DNA of 38,141 bases from Haliea sp. (lineage in GTDB: Bacteria > Pseudomonadota > Gammaproteobacteria > Pseudomonadales > Halieaceae): contig JAHEBM010000030.1 of NCBI GenBank assembly GCA_024642245.1, positions 1-38,141 of the forward strand. Direction: 5' to 3'. The translations under genes were made by a program, and so were the position numbers. Position 1 is the first letter of the stretch; the number at the start of each line of letters is the position of its first letter. Below are positions 7,743 through 15,511 of the stretch, in pieces. The notes under the pieces were generated by a model that ran no database searches, had not been told where the DNA came from, and saw only the letters and a list, made by a program, of their open reading frames with translations.

Positions 7743-8903
7743 ATGCGAGATAACGACGCCTATATTACCGGTATTGGCCAGTCCGAGATCGGCATGAAGC
7801 TGGAGCGGCACCCACTGCTGCTCACCCTGGATGCAGTGCGTGAAGCACTTGACGAGGCGGGTCTTACCATCGACCAGATAGACGGGGTATCCACCTATCC
7901 CGGGCGCGTGCCGGCGATGCTGGGCTTCTCGCCGATTGGCGCCGACGAGCTTATCGATGCCCTGGGAATACGCGCGACCTGGTACGCAGGCGGCATGGAA
8001 ATCTCGTCACAGCTTGGCGCGGTAACCGCCGCGGCAATGGCGGTGCGCACGGGGCAGGCGCGGCACGTCATCTGCTATCGCACGGTGTACGAGGCGGCGG
8101 CGATGGCGCGTCCCGAGGAATACCCCATGGCCCGGCGCGACCGTGTCGACGGCGGTACGCAGTGGACTGCGCCATTCAATGCCCTGTCCGCCGCTGTGTG
8201 GACAGCGCAGTACGCCATGCGGCATGTCAAGAAGTATGGCATGACGCGGGAGCAACTTGGCCAGATCGCCCTGACCGGTCGCGCCAACGCGGCACTCAAT
8301 CCGCGCGCCCTGGTCCGGCAACCGCTGACCATGGATGAATACCTGTCCGCGCGCATGATCTCGTCGCCCCTGTGCCTGTTTGATTGTGATCGCTACTCGG
8401 ATGCATCGACGGTGCTTATCGTGTCGGCCGGTGACGCGGTGGACGAGGTGAAATGCACGCCCATCCGGATTGCGGCCATGGCCGGCTCGGTAGAGCGACA
8501 TTCCTGGGACCAGGCCGAATGGATGGCTTGCTATCCCACGGGCGCCGACCTGTGGAAGCGCACAGATTACACGCCGGCCGACGTGGACACTGTGCAGTTG
8601 TACGACGGTTTCAGCTTCCAGGCTGTCGCCTGGCTGGAGGGACTTGGATTTTGCGGGAAGGGCGAGGGTGGCCGTTTTATCGAAGGGGGTAAACGTATCG
8701 CCCTGGATGGTGAACTGCCACTTAACACCTTTGGCGGCCAGCTCGGTGCCGGCCGCCTGCACGGTTTCGGTTTTGCCCATGAAGCGGTTGTGCAATTACG
8801 CGGCAAGGGCGGTGAGCGCCAGATCGCGAGCGATCCGCGCGTCGCGGTTGCCACCTCTGGCGGCGGCCCGCTGGCGACTGCTCTGCTCCTGGTGCGGGAT
8901 TGA
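7743..8903 (+). CDS. Ltp2-like thiolase-fold protein (probable acyl-CoA retro-aldolase)
   Basis: The 386-residue protein belongs to the thiolase/SCP-x superfamily. It lacks the usual nucleophile: the region matching the thiolase CxSG motif reads MEISSQLGAV with no cysteine. The C-terminal half has YDGFSFQAVAWLEGLGFCG and GRLHGFG, which match the Tyr-bearing and His-bearing segments I know from Ltp2-type aldolases that split beta-hydroxyacyl-CoA steroid intermediates. The adjacent DUF35 gene strengthens this. By analogy it would catalyse carbon-carbon cleavage of a hydroxyacyl-CoA side chain, not a CoA-dependent thiolysis. A generic lipid-transfer thiolase of unknown role is the alternative. 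Confidence 0.85.
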   Translation: MRDNDAYITGIGQSEIGMKLERHPLLLTLDAVREALDEAGLTIDQIDGVSTYPGRVPAMLGFSPIGADELIDALGIRATWYAGGMEISSQLGAVTAAAMAVRTGQARHVICYRTVYEAAAMARPEEYPMARRDRVDGGTQWTAPFNALSAAVWTAQYAMRHVKKYGMTREQLGQIALTGRANAALNPRALVRQPLTMDEYLSARMISSPLCLFDCDRYSDASTVLIVSAGDAVDEVKCTPIRIAAMAGSVERHSWDQAEWMACYPTGADLWKRTDYTPADVDTVQLYDGFSFQAVAWLEGLGFCGKGEGGRFIEGGKRIALDGELPLNTFGGQLGAGRLHGFGFAHEAVVQLRGKGGERQIASDPRVAVATSGGGPLATALLLVRD

Positions 8904-8913
8904 GGGTGCCCAG

Positions 8914-9630
8914 GTGACCGGCTCCGAGCGCGCACCCGGCTTCAGGCGACGTTTCAGGATAACGCCGGCACCGGGGTTCGTTGTCAGCGAGGTGGAGGAC
9001 GATTACCACCGTATGGCCGTCGCGGTTCACCATGACAAGGGGATTGCCACCTCGGTAAAAGCAACGCTCCTGCGGGCGCCGTGGACGACCTGTCCGGGCG
9101 CCGTGCACAAGTGTGAGCAGACATTCACAGGCGTCGCCCTGGAGGCGTTCCCCTCGCGGCGGGATAAGGCGGCAAATTGTACGCACCTGTACGATCTTGC
9201 CCTGCTGGCAGCGGCGCACGCCCTTGATGACGCTGCCCTGGTCTACGATATTTTTGTTTCCGATCCCATCGACGGTACGCGGCGTGCCGAAATTACCCGT
9301 GACGGGCACACCCTGCTGGCCTGGTCCGACAGTAATTTCTGTATTCTGGAGCCTGCGGAGCTGGCGGGAATGCGTGTCACCGACCCGCGATCATGGATAG
9401 ACAGGCTGGAGCCTTGCGTGCAGGAAGCTGCACGTCTGCTAAGCTGGGGCAGTATTATTGCGCATGGGCGTACCCTGCCCATGGAAAGGCAGTCCGATGC
9501 CACCCGCATGCCACCGTCGTGCTACACCTTTCAGCCCGAGCGCGCGGTGCAAGCAAGGCGCATAGGCCAGTCAAGGGATTTCAGCGATCCCAGGGTGCAA
9601 CCGCTGCAGGATTTAGAGGAAGTTTTGTGA
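8914..9630 (+). CDS. DUF2889 family protein
   Basis: The 238-residue protein shows the DUF2889 pattern: an N-terminal RRRFRI segment, a central CTHLYDLALLAAAHA motif with conserved Cys and His, and later DG and aromatic stretches. No function is known to me for the family, though its members occur in catabolic clusters. I place the start at GTG 8914, 10 bases after the Ltp2-like stop, with GAGG 8 bases upstream; the open frame extends further left but only overlaps the previous gene. It probably belongs to the P450 operon. The start codon is less certain than the family. Confidence 0.8.
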   Translation: MTGSERAPGFRRRFRITPAPGFVVSEVEDDYHRMAVAVHHDKGIATSVKATLLRAPWTTCPGAVHKCEQTFTGVALEAFPSRRDKAANCTHLYDLALLAAAHALDDAALVYDIFVSDPIDGTRRAEITRDGHTLLAWSDSNFCILEPAELAGMRVTDPRSWIDRLEPCVQEAARLLSWGSIIAHGRTLPMERQSDATRMPPSCYTFQPERAVQARRIGQSRDFSDPRVQPLQDLEEVL

Positions 9631-9703
9631 TGCCGGTCGACCGGTATGACGTAATCAGTCGCGACATCAGCAGGATGACGCGCAATGTCCCGAGGAGGAT
9701 GAT

Positions 9704-11026
9704 ATGGAAATGAATGACATGGTGATCATCAGTGTGGATGATCATATTACCGAACCGCCGGACATGTTTGAAAAACACTTGTCCGCCAAGGACCTGGCCA
9801 CGGCACCCCAGTTTGGCACCGACGAAAAAGGCAAGAGCTTCTGGACCTACCAGGGGATGTTCATGCCCTCGGTTGGCCTCAACGCTGTTGTGGGCCGCCC
9901 GCTGGAAGAGTACGGCATGGAGCCGAACTCGCTGGAGGAGATGCGCAAGGGCGTATACAACGTCGATGCGCGTATCGACGATATGAATGTCAACGGCATT
10001 GCCGCCTCGCTCAATTTTGGCACTTGCGTGGGTTTTGATGGCGGCCGCTTCCACAAGGCGCCGGACAAGGCTATGTCATTGATCCACCTGCGGGCCTATA
10101 ACGACTGGCACATCGACGAGTGGTGCGGCGCCTATCCCGGCCGCTTCATTCCCTGCGCTATCCTGCCCACCTGGGACATGAACGCCACGGTTGAAGAAAT
10201 CAAGCGCATTGCCAAAAAGGGCTGCACCGCGGTATCCCTGAACGAAAACCCGACTTCGCAAGGCCTGCCCAGCATTCACAATGCTTACTGGGAACCCATG
10301 TGGAAAGCCATCGTTGATAACAACATCACCATGTGCCTGCATATCGGGGCCGGCAACCCGGTGCCGCATGCATCGATGGAAACGCCGATCGAGGCGTGGA
10401 TTACCACCATGCCGATGTCCAGTGCCGTCGGCGCGGCGGATTGGCTTAACCTCTCGGCGCTCGAGCGCTATCCCGATATGAAAATCGCCTTGTCCGAGTG
10501 TGGCCTCGGCTGGATACCGTATTTCATGGAGCGTGCCGATTTCAGCCATTCGCGGCACAAGTACTGGACCCACAATGGCTTCCAGGGCAAGAATCCCAGC
10601 GACATCTTCAAGAAGCACTTCATGGTCTGTTTCATCGACGATGCGTTCGGGCTGCAAAACCTCAAGTATGTCAACGAGGACCTGGTTGCCTACGAAACGG
10701 ACTACCCACACTCCGATACCCTCTGGCCGGAGGTGCCCGAGCACCTGTGGAAGACGGTGACCCATCTCAGCGATCAGCAGATCAACAAGATTACCCACGC
10801 CAATGCCATGAAGTGGTTCAATTTTGACATGTTTTCTCATGTCAAGCGCGAGGACCTCACCGTAGGGGCGCTGCGAGCCCAGGCCGCGGCCGCCAACGTC
10901 GATACCACGCCGACATCCCTGGGCGGGGCCAAGCCGCTCGCCGAGGGCGAGGTGCCGCGTCGGATTACGTCGGGTGACCTCATGAAAATGTTTGCACACC
11001 ATGCCCAGGAGGGCGCAAAAGCCTGA
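9704..11026 (+). CDS. Amidohydrolase family 2 protein (ACMSD-like TIM barrel)
   Basis: The 440-residue protein begins with VDDHITEPPDMF, has CLHIGAG and SECGLGWIPYF in the middle and ETDYPHSDTLWP near residue 330, the order of metal-ligand segments in amidohydrolase-2 enzymes such as ACMSD and related decarboxylases or hydrolases. GAGGAGG lies 5 bases before the ATG. The usual first His-x-His is Asp-x-His here (Asp12-Asp13-His14), a common variant in this group. Such proteins are frequent next to P450 and SDR genes in marine proteobacterial degraders. It may hydrolyse or decarboxylate a pathway intermediate; the reaction cannot be specified. Confidence 0.9.
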   Translation: MEMNDMVIISVDDHITEPPDMFEKHLSAKDLATAPQFGTDEKGKSFWTYQGMFMPSVGLNAVVGRPLEEYGMEPNSLEEMRKGVYNVDARIDDMNVNGIAASLNFGTCVGFDGGRFHKAPDKAMSLIHLRAYNDWHIDEWCGAYPGRFIPCAILPTWDMNATVEEIKRIAKKGCTAVSLNENPTSQGLPSIHNAYWEPMWKAIVDNNITMCLHIGAGNPVPHASMETPIEAWITTMPMSSAVGAADWLNLSALERYPDMKIALSECGLGWIPYFMERADFSHSRHKYWTHNGFQGKNPSDIFKKHFMVCFIDDAFGLQNLKYVNEDLVAYETDYPHSDTLWPEVPEHLWKTVTHLSDQQINKITHANAMKWFNFDMFSHVKREDLTVGALRAQAAAANVDTTPTSLGGAKPLAEGEVPRRITSGDLMKMFAHHAQEGAKA

Positions 11027-11035
11027 GGCCCTTGC

Positions 11036-11064
11036 CCGGGCGGGAGGTAACACCTCCTGCCCGG
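11036..11064 (+). terminator. Strong hairpin after the amidohydrolase gene
   Basis: A 13-bp stem (CCGGGCGGGAGGT against ACCTCCTGCCCGG, one G-T pair) closes a 3-base loop 10 bp after the stop codon. No T-run follows, so it is not a classic intrinsic terminator; it may stabilise the 3' end or attenuate read-through to the receptor gene. Confidence 0.5.
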
Positions 11065-11101
11065 ATTGAGTGGCAGAAGGGGATAGCGACCTGTTTATAG
11101 T

Positions 11102-11132
11102 CCTTGCAGGCAATGCGTATTGATCTGCAAGG
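11102..11132. repeat. 8-bp inverted repeat in the TonB receptor upstream region
   Basis: CCTTGCAG and CTGCAAGG are a perfect inverted repeat separated by 15 bases. Just beyond it CAAACTGGTTTG (11139-11150) and TTGAATTTTCAA (11186-11197) are further short palindromes. The 207-bp gap before the receptor has no gene and no promoter I can assign confidently. The repeats could be operators or leader structures. Confidence 0.4.
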
Positions 11133-11233
11133 CATAAACAAACTGGTTTGAAGGAACGGTTATTGCGGGCAAACGGTAGATACGATTGAATTTTCAACTG
11201 TGAATAAATCTGAACATACCCTAATTCTAATGG

Positions 11234-13801
11234 ATGAAGATTATGAGCAAGTCGAAAGAATCCGGTTACAGATCGAAGCGTCATATGCAGCATAAGCGGG
11301 TCGTGCTCTTGCGCCTGGCGGTCGCCGCGCTCGCAGCCGGTTCCTGTGCATATGTGGGCGGTGCCGCGGCGCAAGCCCCGCAGGAGCCCGCTGAGCGGGA
11401 ACTCCTTCCGCTCGAGGAGGTCGTGGTGACAGCCCGGCGCAGGGAGGAGTTGTTGCAGGATATTCCTGTTGCGGTAACGGCCCTGAGCTCCGATTACCTG
11501 CGTGAGCAGAGCATCACTCGCCTGGAGGATCTCGGCATTCACGTGCCATCCCTGCGGATTTCCTCCGGGGGTACCGGTACCAACAGCCCGCTGATTACAC
11601 TGCGCGGCCAGCGACCCTCGACGGTCACGATTACCGAGGACCCCGCGGTACCCATTTATTTTGCCGAGGTGGTGTTGACGCCGACCCAGGGTACCAACCT
11701 GGCGATGTACGACCTGGCGAACGTGCAGGTGCTGAAAGGACCCCAGGGCACCCTGTTCGGGCGCAACAGTACCGGTGGTGCGCTGCTGTTCACGCCGCAG
11801 CGTCCGGGTGAGGAATTTGGCGGCTACACGGAAGTCCGGCTTGGCGACTATGACCTGGTCCACCTGGAAGGTGCTGTCGACCTGCCGGTAAGCGATACAC
11901 TGCGCTTGCGCCTGGCCGGCATCAGTATCGACCGGGATGGTTACCAGAGTAACGTGGCGGACAATACCTTGAGGGGCGATGACCAGTTCTGGGATGAGGA
12001 CTCCTACGGCGTTCGGGTGTCGATGGACTGGACGCCTAACGATCGCTTCAGCAACCTCACCACGGTGGCCTACGATCAAAACGATATGATCAACCCGGTT
12101 CCCGTGCCACAGGCATTCAACTCGGACGCGGGATTGGGACAGCTTACCAACGTTGTCTACAATGGCCGCCTCGGTGGCGCGTTCGGCACCCCTGTCGGGG
12201 CATTCGTCGACGAGGCCCTGGCGCGGCAGCGCACCCGCGACTGGGATAAAATCGAAACCGACGTCCTGGGCAGGGACAAGGTCGAGAACTGGTTTGCGGC
12301 AAATACCACGGAGTACCGACTGACCGACAACCTGAGCATCAAGAATATCTTTGGTTATCGCGATCTGGACCAGGAGTCCACCACCGATGCCGATGGTACG
12401 GCCTTGCAGATATTTGGCGCCATTACCTCGCAGACCCTGCCGCAGACACGCAACGCGCCGCCAGGCGTCGTGACCGCGACGCAGTACAGCGATGAGCTGC
12501 AGTTGCTGGGCGAGGCCTTCGACAGCCGGCTCGAGTGGATTGCCGGCGCCTACTGGATGAATATGGACGGTTCGCAGACGCTCCCCACGGAGGTCATAGG
12601 GGCGAACCCGGCCTGGCCCGACGGGCCCTCTCCCATCGTACAGCTGGACCAGGTGTGGTATTTCGCCCAGAACGGTTTTTTGCAGGATTCGCCCAATGGT
12701 GATGCCGAGAACGAGACCTATGCCCTGTTTGGCGAGGGCACCTGGACCTTTAACGATCGCTGGTCAGTGACCGGCGGCCTGCGGCAGACCTGGGACGACC
12801 GCAAGATGACGGTCAAGAACTTTTCCCTGGACGCCGGCAGCCTGGTCTACGGGTGTGCGGTGATGGATGAGAATAACCAGTTGTTGCCGAATAACGCCTG
12901 TGCGCGCAGCGTTGACGAGAGCTTTGACAAGTTGACCTGGCGCGGCTCCCTCAACTGGACCCCGACCGAAGACATGCTGTTGTATGGCAGTGTTTCCACC
13001 GGATACCGTTCCGGCGGCTTCAACCTGCGCGGCGTCAACAATTTCTCCCTGCAGCCGTTTGAGCCGGAAGAAGTCACCACCTACGAAATAGGTCACAAGA
13101 CCGACTGGGACCTGTGGAACATGGCGTCCATGCGCACCAACCTGGCGGTTTATGCGCAGAAATTCGACAACATCCAGAAGACCCTGTCAGGTACGAACCC
13201 GGACACGGGCGCATTCGAAACCTATACCGCAAATGCGGCAAAGGCCGACATCAATGGTGTCGAGTTTGATGTCACCATGGCGCCCACCGCGAACCTGGTT
13301 ATGTCTGTGGCCTACTCCTACGTGGATGCCAGTTACAGCGAGTGGGACCGCGTGGTCTCCGATGAAAACGGCATCTCTGTTGTCGACTATTCGAATGCAC
13401 CGTTTGTCTACATTCCGGAGAATTCCCTGACTGCTTCTGTCAGCTATACGCTGCCGCTGAGCGAGTCGATCGGCGAAGTGACGCTGACCGCCAGTGCCTA
13501 CTGGCAGGACACCATGCAGACCAACGACGGCGCCTTCAGGTGGCCCGACCTCGGCTGGAGCGAGGAGAACCTGCAGGAGTCCCTGGATACTGTACAGGCG
13601 GACGACTACACCGTGGCACATTTTCGTGCTGACTGGAGTGGGGTGATGGGCTCCAACTTCGATCTCGCCGCCTTCGTCAACAACGCCTTTGATGAGGAAT
13701 ACATCACCGGTGGCCTGAGCGTACCGGACAGCCTCGGCTGGGTAGCGGCGTCCTACGGCGCGCCGCGCACCTACGGGGCTTCGCTGCGCTGGACCTTCTA
13801 G
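11234..13801 (+). CDS. TonB-dependent outer-membrane receptor
   Basis: The 855-residue protein has a basic N-terminus, a hydrophobic signal segment (about residues 25-46, ending AAAQA), a TonB-box/plug start EEVVVTARRREE, an LKGPQGTLFGRNSTGG plug motif, a long beta-barrel and a C-terminal Phe, as expected of an outer-membrane barrel. The class with VVVTARR and GTLFGRNSTGG is common in marine and sphingomonad-like degraders, where it imports hydrophobic or bulky substrates instead of iron; that is inference. An alternative start at ATG 11243 would shorten it by three residues. It stands alone, with the intrinsic terminator at 13833 closing it. Confidence 0.95.
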   Translation: MKIMSKSKESGYRSKRHMQHKRVVLLRLAVAALAAGSCAYVGGAAAQAPQEPAERELLPLEEVVVTARRREELLQDIPVAVTALSSDYLREQSITRLEDLGIHVPSLRISSGGTGTNSPLITLRGQRPSTVTITEDPAVPIYFAEVVLTPTQGTNLAMYDLANVQVLKGPQGTLFGRNSTGGALLFTPQRPGEEFGGYTEVRLGDYDLVHLEGAVDLPVSDTLRLRLAGISIDRDGYQSNVADNTLRGDDQFWDEDSYGVRVSMDWTPNDRFSNLTTVAYDQNDMINPVPVPQAFNSDAGLGQLTNVVYNGRLGGAFGTPVGAFVDEALARQRTRDWDKIETDVLGRDKVENWFAANTTEYRLTDNLSIKNIFGYRDLDQESTTDADGTALQIFGAITSQTLPQTRNAPPGVVTATQYSDELQLLGEAFDSRLEWIAGAYWMNMDGSQTLPTEVIGANPAWPDGPSPIVQLDQVWYFAQNGFLQDSPNGDAENETYALFGEGTWTFNDRWSVTGGLRQTWDDRKMTVKNFSLDAGSLVYGCAVMDENNQLLPNNACARSVDESFDKLTWRGSLNWTPTEDMLLYGSVSTGYRSGGFNLRGVNNFSLQPFEPEEVTTYEIGHKTDWDLWNMASMRTNLAVYAQKFDNIQKTLSGTNPDTGAFETYTANAAKADINGVEFDVTMAPTANLVMSVAYSYVDASYSEWDRVVSDENGISVVDYSNAPFVYIPENSLTASVSYTLPLSESIGEVTLTASAYWQDTMQTNDGAFRWPDLGWSEENLQESLDTVQADDYTVAHFRADWSGVMGSNFDLAAFVNNAFDEEYITGGLSVPDSLGWVAASYGAPRTYGASLRWTF

Positions 13802-13832
13802 CGATCGTATCGCGGCGATTTCGTCTGAACCC

Positions 13833-13858
13833 GGGGCTCTGAAGAGCCCCTTTTTTTT
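13833..13858 (+). terminator. Intrinsic terminator after the TonB receptor
   Basis: GGGGCTC and GAGCCCC form a perfect 7-bp GC-rich stem with a TGAA loop, followed by eight T bases. It lies 31 bp after the receptor stop and separates it from the LuxE operon. Confidence 0.93.
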
Positions 13859-13905
13859 GGCCGGCCCGCACCACTTCCTGCACCCACTGCAAGCAGGCAC
13901 CTCGC

Positions 13906-13919
13906 TTGACGTGGATCAA
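13906..13919. promoter_or_regulatory. FNR/Anr-like box
   Basis: TTGAC-N4-ATCAA matches the FNR/Anr consensus TTGAT-N4-ATCAA at nine of ten fixed positions. It lies between the receptor terminator and the LuxE-like gene, about 77 bp upstream of the start site predicted from the nearby promoter, an unusual distance. A chance match is possible. Confidence 0.35.
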
Positions 13920-13954
13920 TGAACTTCTCTTTGGCAGCCCGCCGCATCCGTCTT

Positions 13955-13983
13955 TTGCGTGACAATATCGCTGGATGATTAAT
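13955..13983 (+). promoter_or_regulatory. Possible sigma-70 promoter of the LuxE/LuxC/WS-DGAT operon
   Basis: TTGCGT (13955-13960) and ATTAAT (13978-13983) are separated by 17 bp. The start codon is at 14046. The match is moderate and made by eye. Confidence 0.4.
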
Positions 13984-13985
13984 AA

Positions 13986-13998
13986 TCAACAGGGTTGT
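13986..13998. promoter_or_regulatory. Imperfect 13-bp palindrome near the LuxE operon start site
   Basis: TCAACA-G-GGTTGT directly follows the proposed -10 box. It resembles the perfect palindrome TCAACA-C-TGTTGA in the thiolase promoter. A second palindrome, GATTA-A-TAATC (13977-13987), overlaps its left side. A repressor site is plausible, not proven. Confidence 0.35.
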
Positions 13999-14045
13999 AC
14001 ATTTAGGTTCGTTCAACCGGTGTCTGGTCCCTGACGGAGAATAAT

Positions 14046-15497
14046 ATGACCACAATTGATAATCTGATCGACGGCAGTGCAACCCTGAAGGAAGCAGCCG
14101 GCGCGTTGATCGCGGATCCCCTGTCTTTCTTTGAGATGTCCTACACAAAAATGCAATCGGTTCCCCGTGACCTGCTGCAATCCTTGCAGGCCGAGGCATT
14201 GAGGCAGCGCTTTGATTATTGCAGGGAGCGCATCCCCATGCTGACCAAGCTGGCGGACCGGCAGGGCATCACTGCCATCAACGAAATCGATGATGTGCTG
14301 CCCTTGCTGTTTGAGCATACCATTTACAAGTCCTATCCCGACTTCCTGCTGGAGAAAGGGGAGTATGGCAAACTGACCCGCTGGCTGGATCGGCTGACGC
14401 CCTACGACCTCAGCAAGGTGGATTGTTCCGGTTGTACCTCCATTCACAGCTGGCTTGACATGATATCCCGCGTGACGGAGCTGGACCCCATTACCTCGTC
14501 CGGCACCACCGGCACCATGTCTTTTACGCCGAAAGACCGCAAGGACTGGCGTAACTATATCCTGGGTGGCTTCCGCATACAGTTGTTGCAGAAGTTTGGC
14601 GAGGCCCCGAGCGATGAAGACCTGAACGAGAAAATTCATGTTTGCTGGCCAACACACGCGGATGGTCACACGGCGTTTTACCGCTCCCCCATGTATTACA
14701 AGGAATACTTCGCCAAGGGCAGCGACGCGCACTTCCACCCGATGATGAAGTCTCCCGGTGACACCGACCTCATGTACCTGGCCGCACGATTGCGCGCCGC
14801 GCAGGCCCGGGGTGACAGCCGCGTGAATGTGCCCGATAGCCTGCGTGCCCGGATACCGGAACTTCAGGCGGAGGAGAAGGAGCGGCCGGCGAAGGTAAAG
14901 GCATGGGTCGACGACCTGGTGGAGAAACTCAACGGTGAGCGCGTGTTTATCCTCGCCCCCGCGCAGCTCATCTACGATGTTGCCAAGCCGGCCCTCGCCC
15001 AGGGCAAGAAGTGCAACTTCGCAGAGAATTCCAGTGTCACGGCCGGTACCGGCGGCAAGGGTTTCAAGATGCCTGACGACTGGGAACAGGTGGTCGACGA
15101 CTTCCTGAATTTCGGCCGTGAAAACTACGGCTACTTCTACTCCTTTTCAGAGCAGTGCGGCATGCACGTGCAGTGTGAACACGGCCGCCTGCACCTCACT
15201 CCCTGGTCTATCCCCCTGATCCTGGATGCCGAAACCAGCGAACTGTTGCCGCGGGAGGGCCTGCAGCGTGGGCGTGCCGCGTTCTTCGATGTGTCCATGA
15301 ATGGCGCCTGGGGCGGACTGATCACCGGTGACAGCGTGGAAATCGACTGGAGCGAGTGTCCCTGTGGGCGCACAACCGCCCACCTGTCGGACAGCATAAC
15401 GCGCTTCGGCATGGAGCAGGGCGGCAGCGATAAAATCAGCTGTACTGCAACCCCGGAAGCTCACGACGACGCCATGGATTTCCTGACCAGTTTCTGA
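14046..15497 (+). CDS. LuxE-like acyl-protein synthetase / PaaK-like adenylating enzyme
   Basis: The 483-residue protein belongs to the LuxE/PaaK branch of adenylate-forming enzymes. It carries SSGTTGTMSF (151-160), the ATP-phosphate loop, a predicted adenylate-binding part in the middle and a C-terminal CPCGRTTAHL like that of phenylacetate-CoA ligases. LuxE activates fatty acids as acyl-AMP and loads them on LuxC for reduction to aldehyde. The LuxC-like gene starts 14 bp after its stop, which favours the LuxE role over CoA ligation. At 483 residues it is about 100 longer than LuxE of luminous bacteria. No luciferase genes are near. Confidence 0.82.
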   Translation: MTTIDNLIDGSATLKEAAGALIADPLSFFEMSYTKMQSVPRDLLQSLQAEALRQRFDYCRERIPMLTKLADRQGITAINEIDDVLPLLFEHTIYKSYPDFLLEKGEYGKLTRWLDRLTPYDLSKVDCSGCTSIHSWLDMISRVTELDPITSSGTTGTMSFTPKDRKDWRNYILGGFRIQLLQKFGEAPSDEDLNEKIHVCWPTHADGHTAFYRSPMYYKEYFAKGSDAHFHPMMKSPGDTDLMYLAARLRAAQARGDSRVNVPDSLRARIPELQAEEKERPAKVKAWVDDLVEKLNGERVFILAPAQLIYDVAKPALAQGKKCNFAENSSVTAGTGGKGFKMPDDWEQVVDDFLNFGRENYGYFYSFSEQCGMHVQCEHGRLHLTPWSIPLILDAETSELLPREGLQRGRAAFFDVSMNGAWGGLITGDSVEIDWSECPCGRTTAHLSDSITRFGMEQGGSDKISCTATPEAHDDAMDFLTSF

Positions 15498-15511
15498 ACC
15501 GAGGATAAAAG

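Noticed and set aside
8644..8913. N-terminal extension of the DUF2889 protein
   Set aside because: It overlaps the Ltp2-like gene; conserved sequence begins after GTG 8914.
11036..11064. Intrinsic terminator after the amidohydrolase
   Set aside because: The stem is strong but no T-run follows, so it is listed only as a hairpin with low confidence.
10076..12079. A 667-residue open frame on the minus strand
   Set aside because: It spans the amidohydrolase, the intergenic region and the receptor start in antisense, and its composition is that of a GC-rich shadow frame without motifs.
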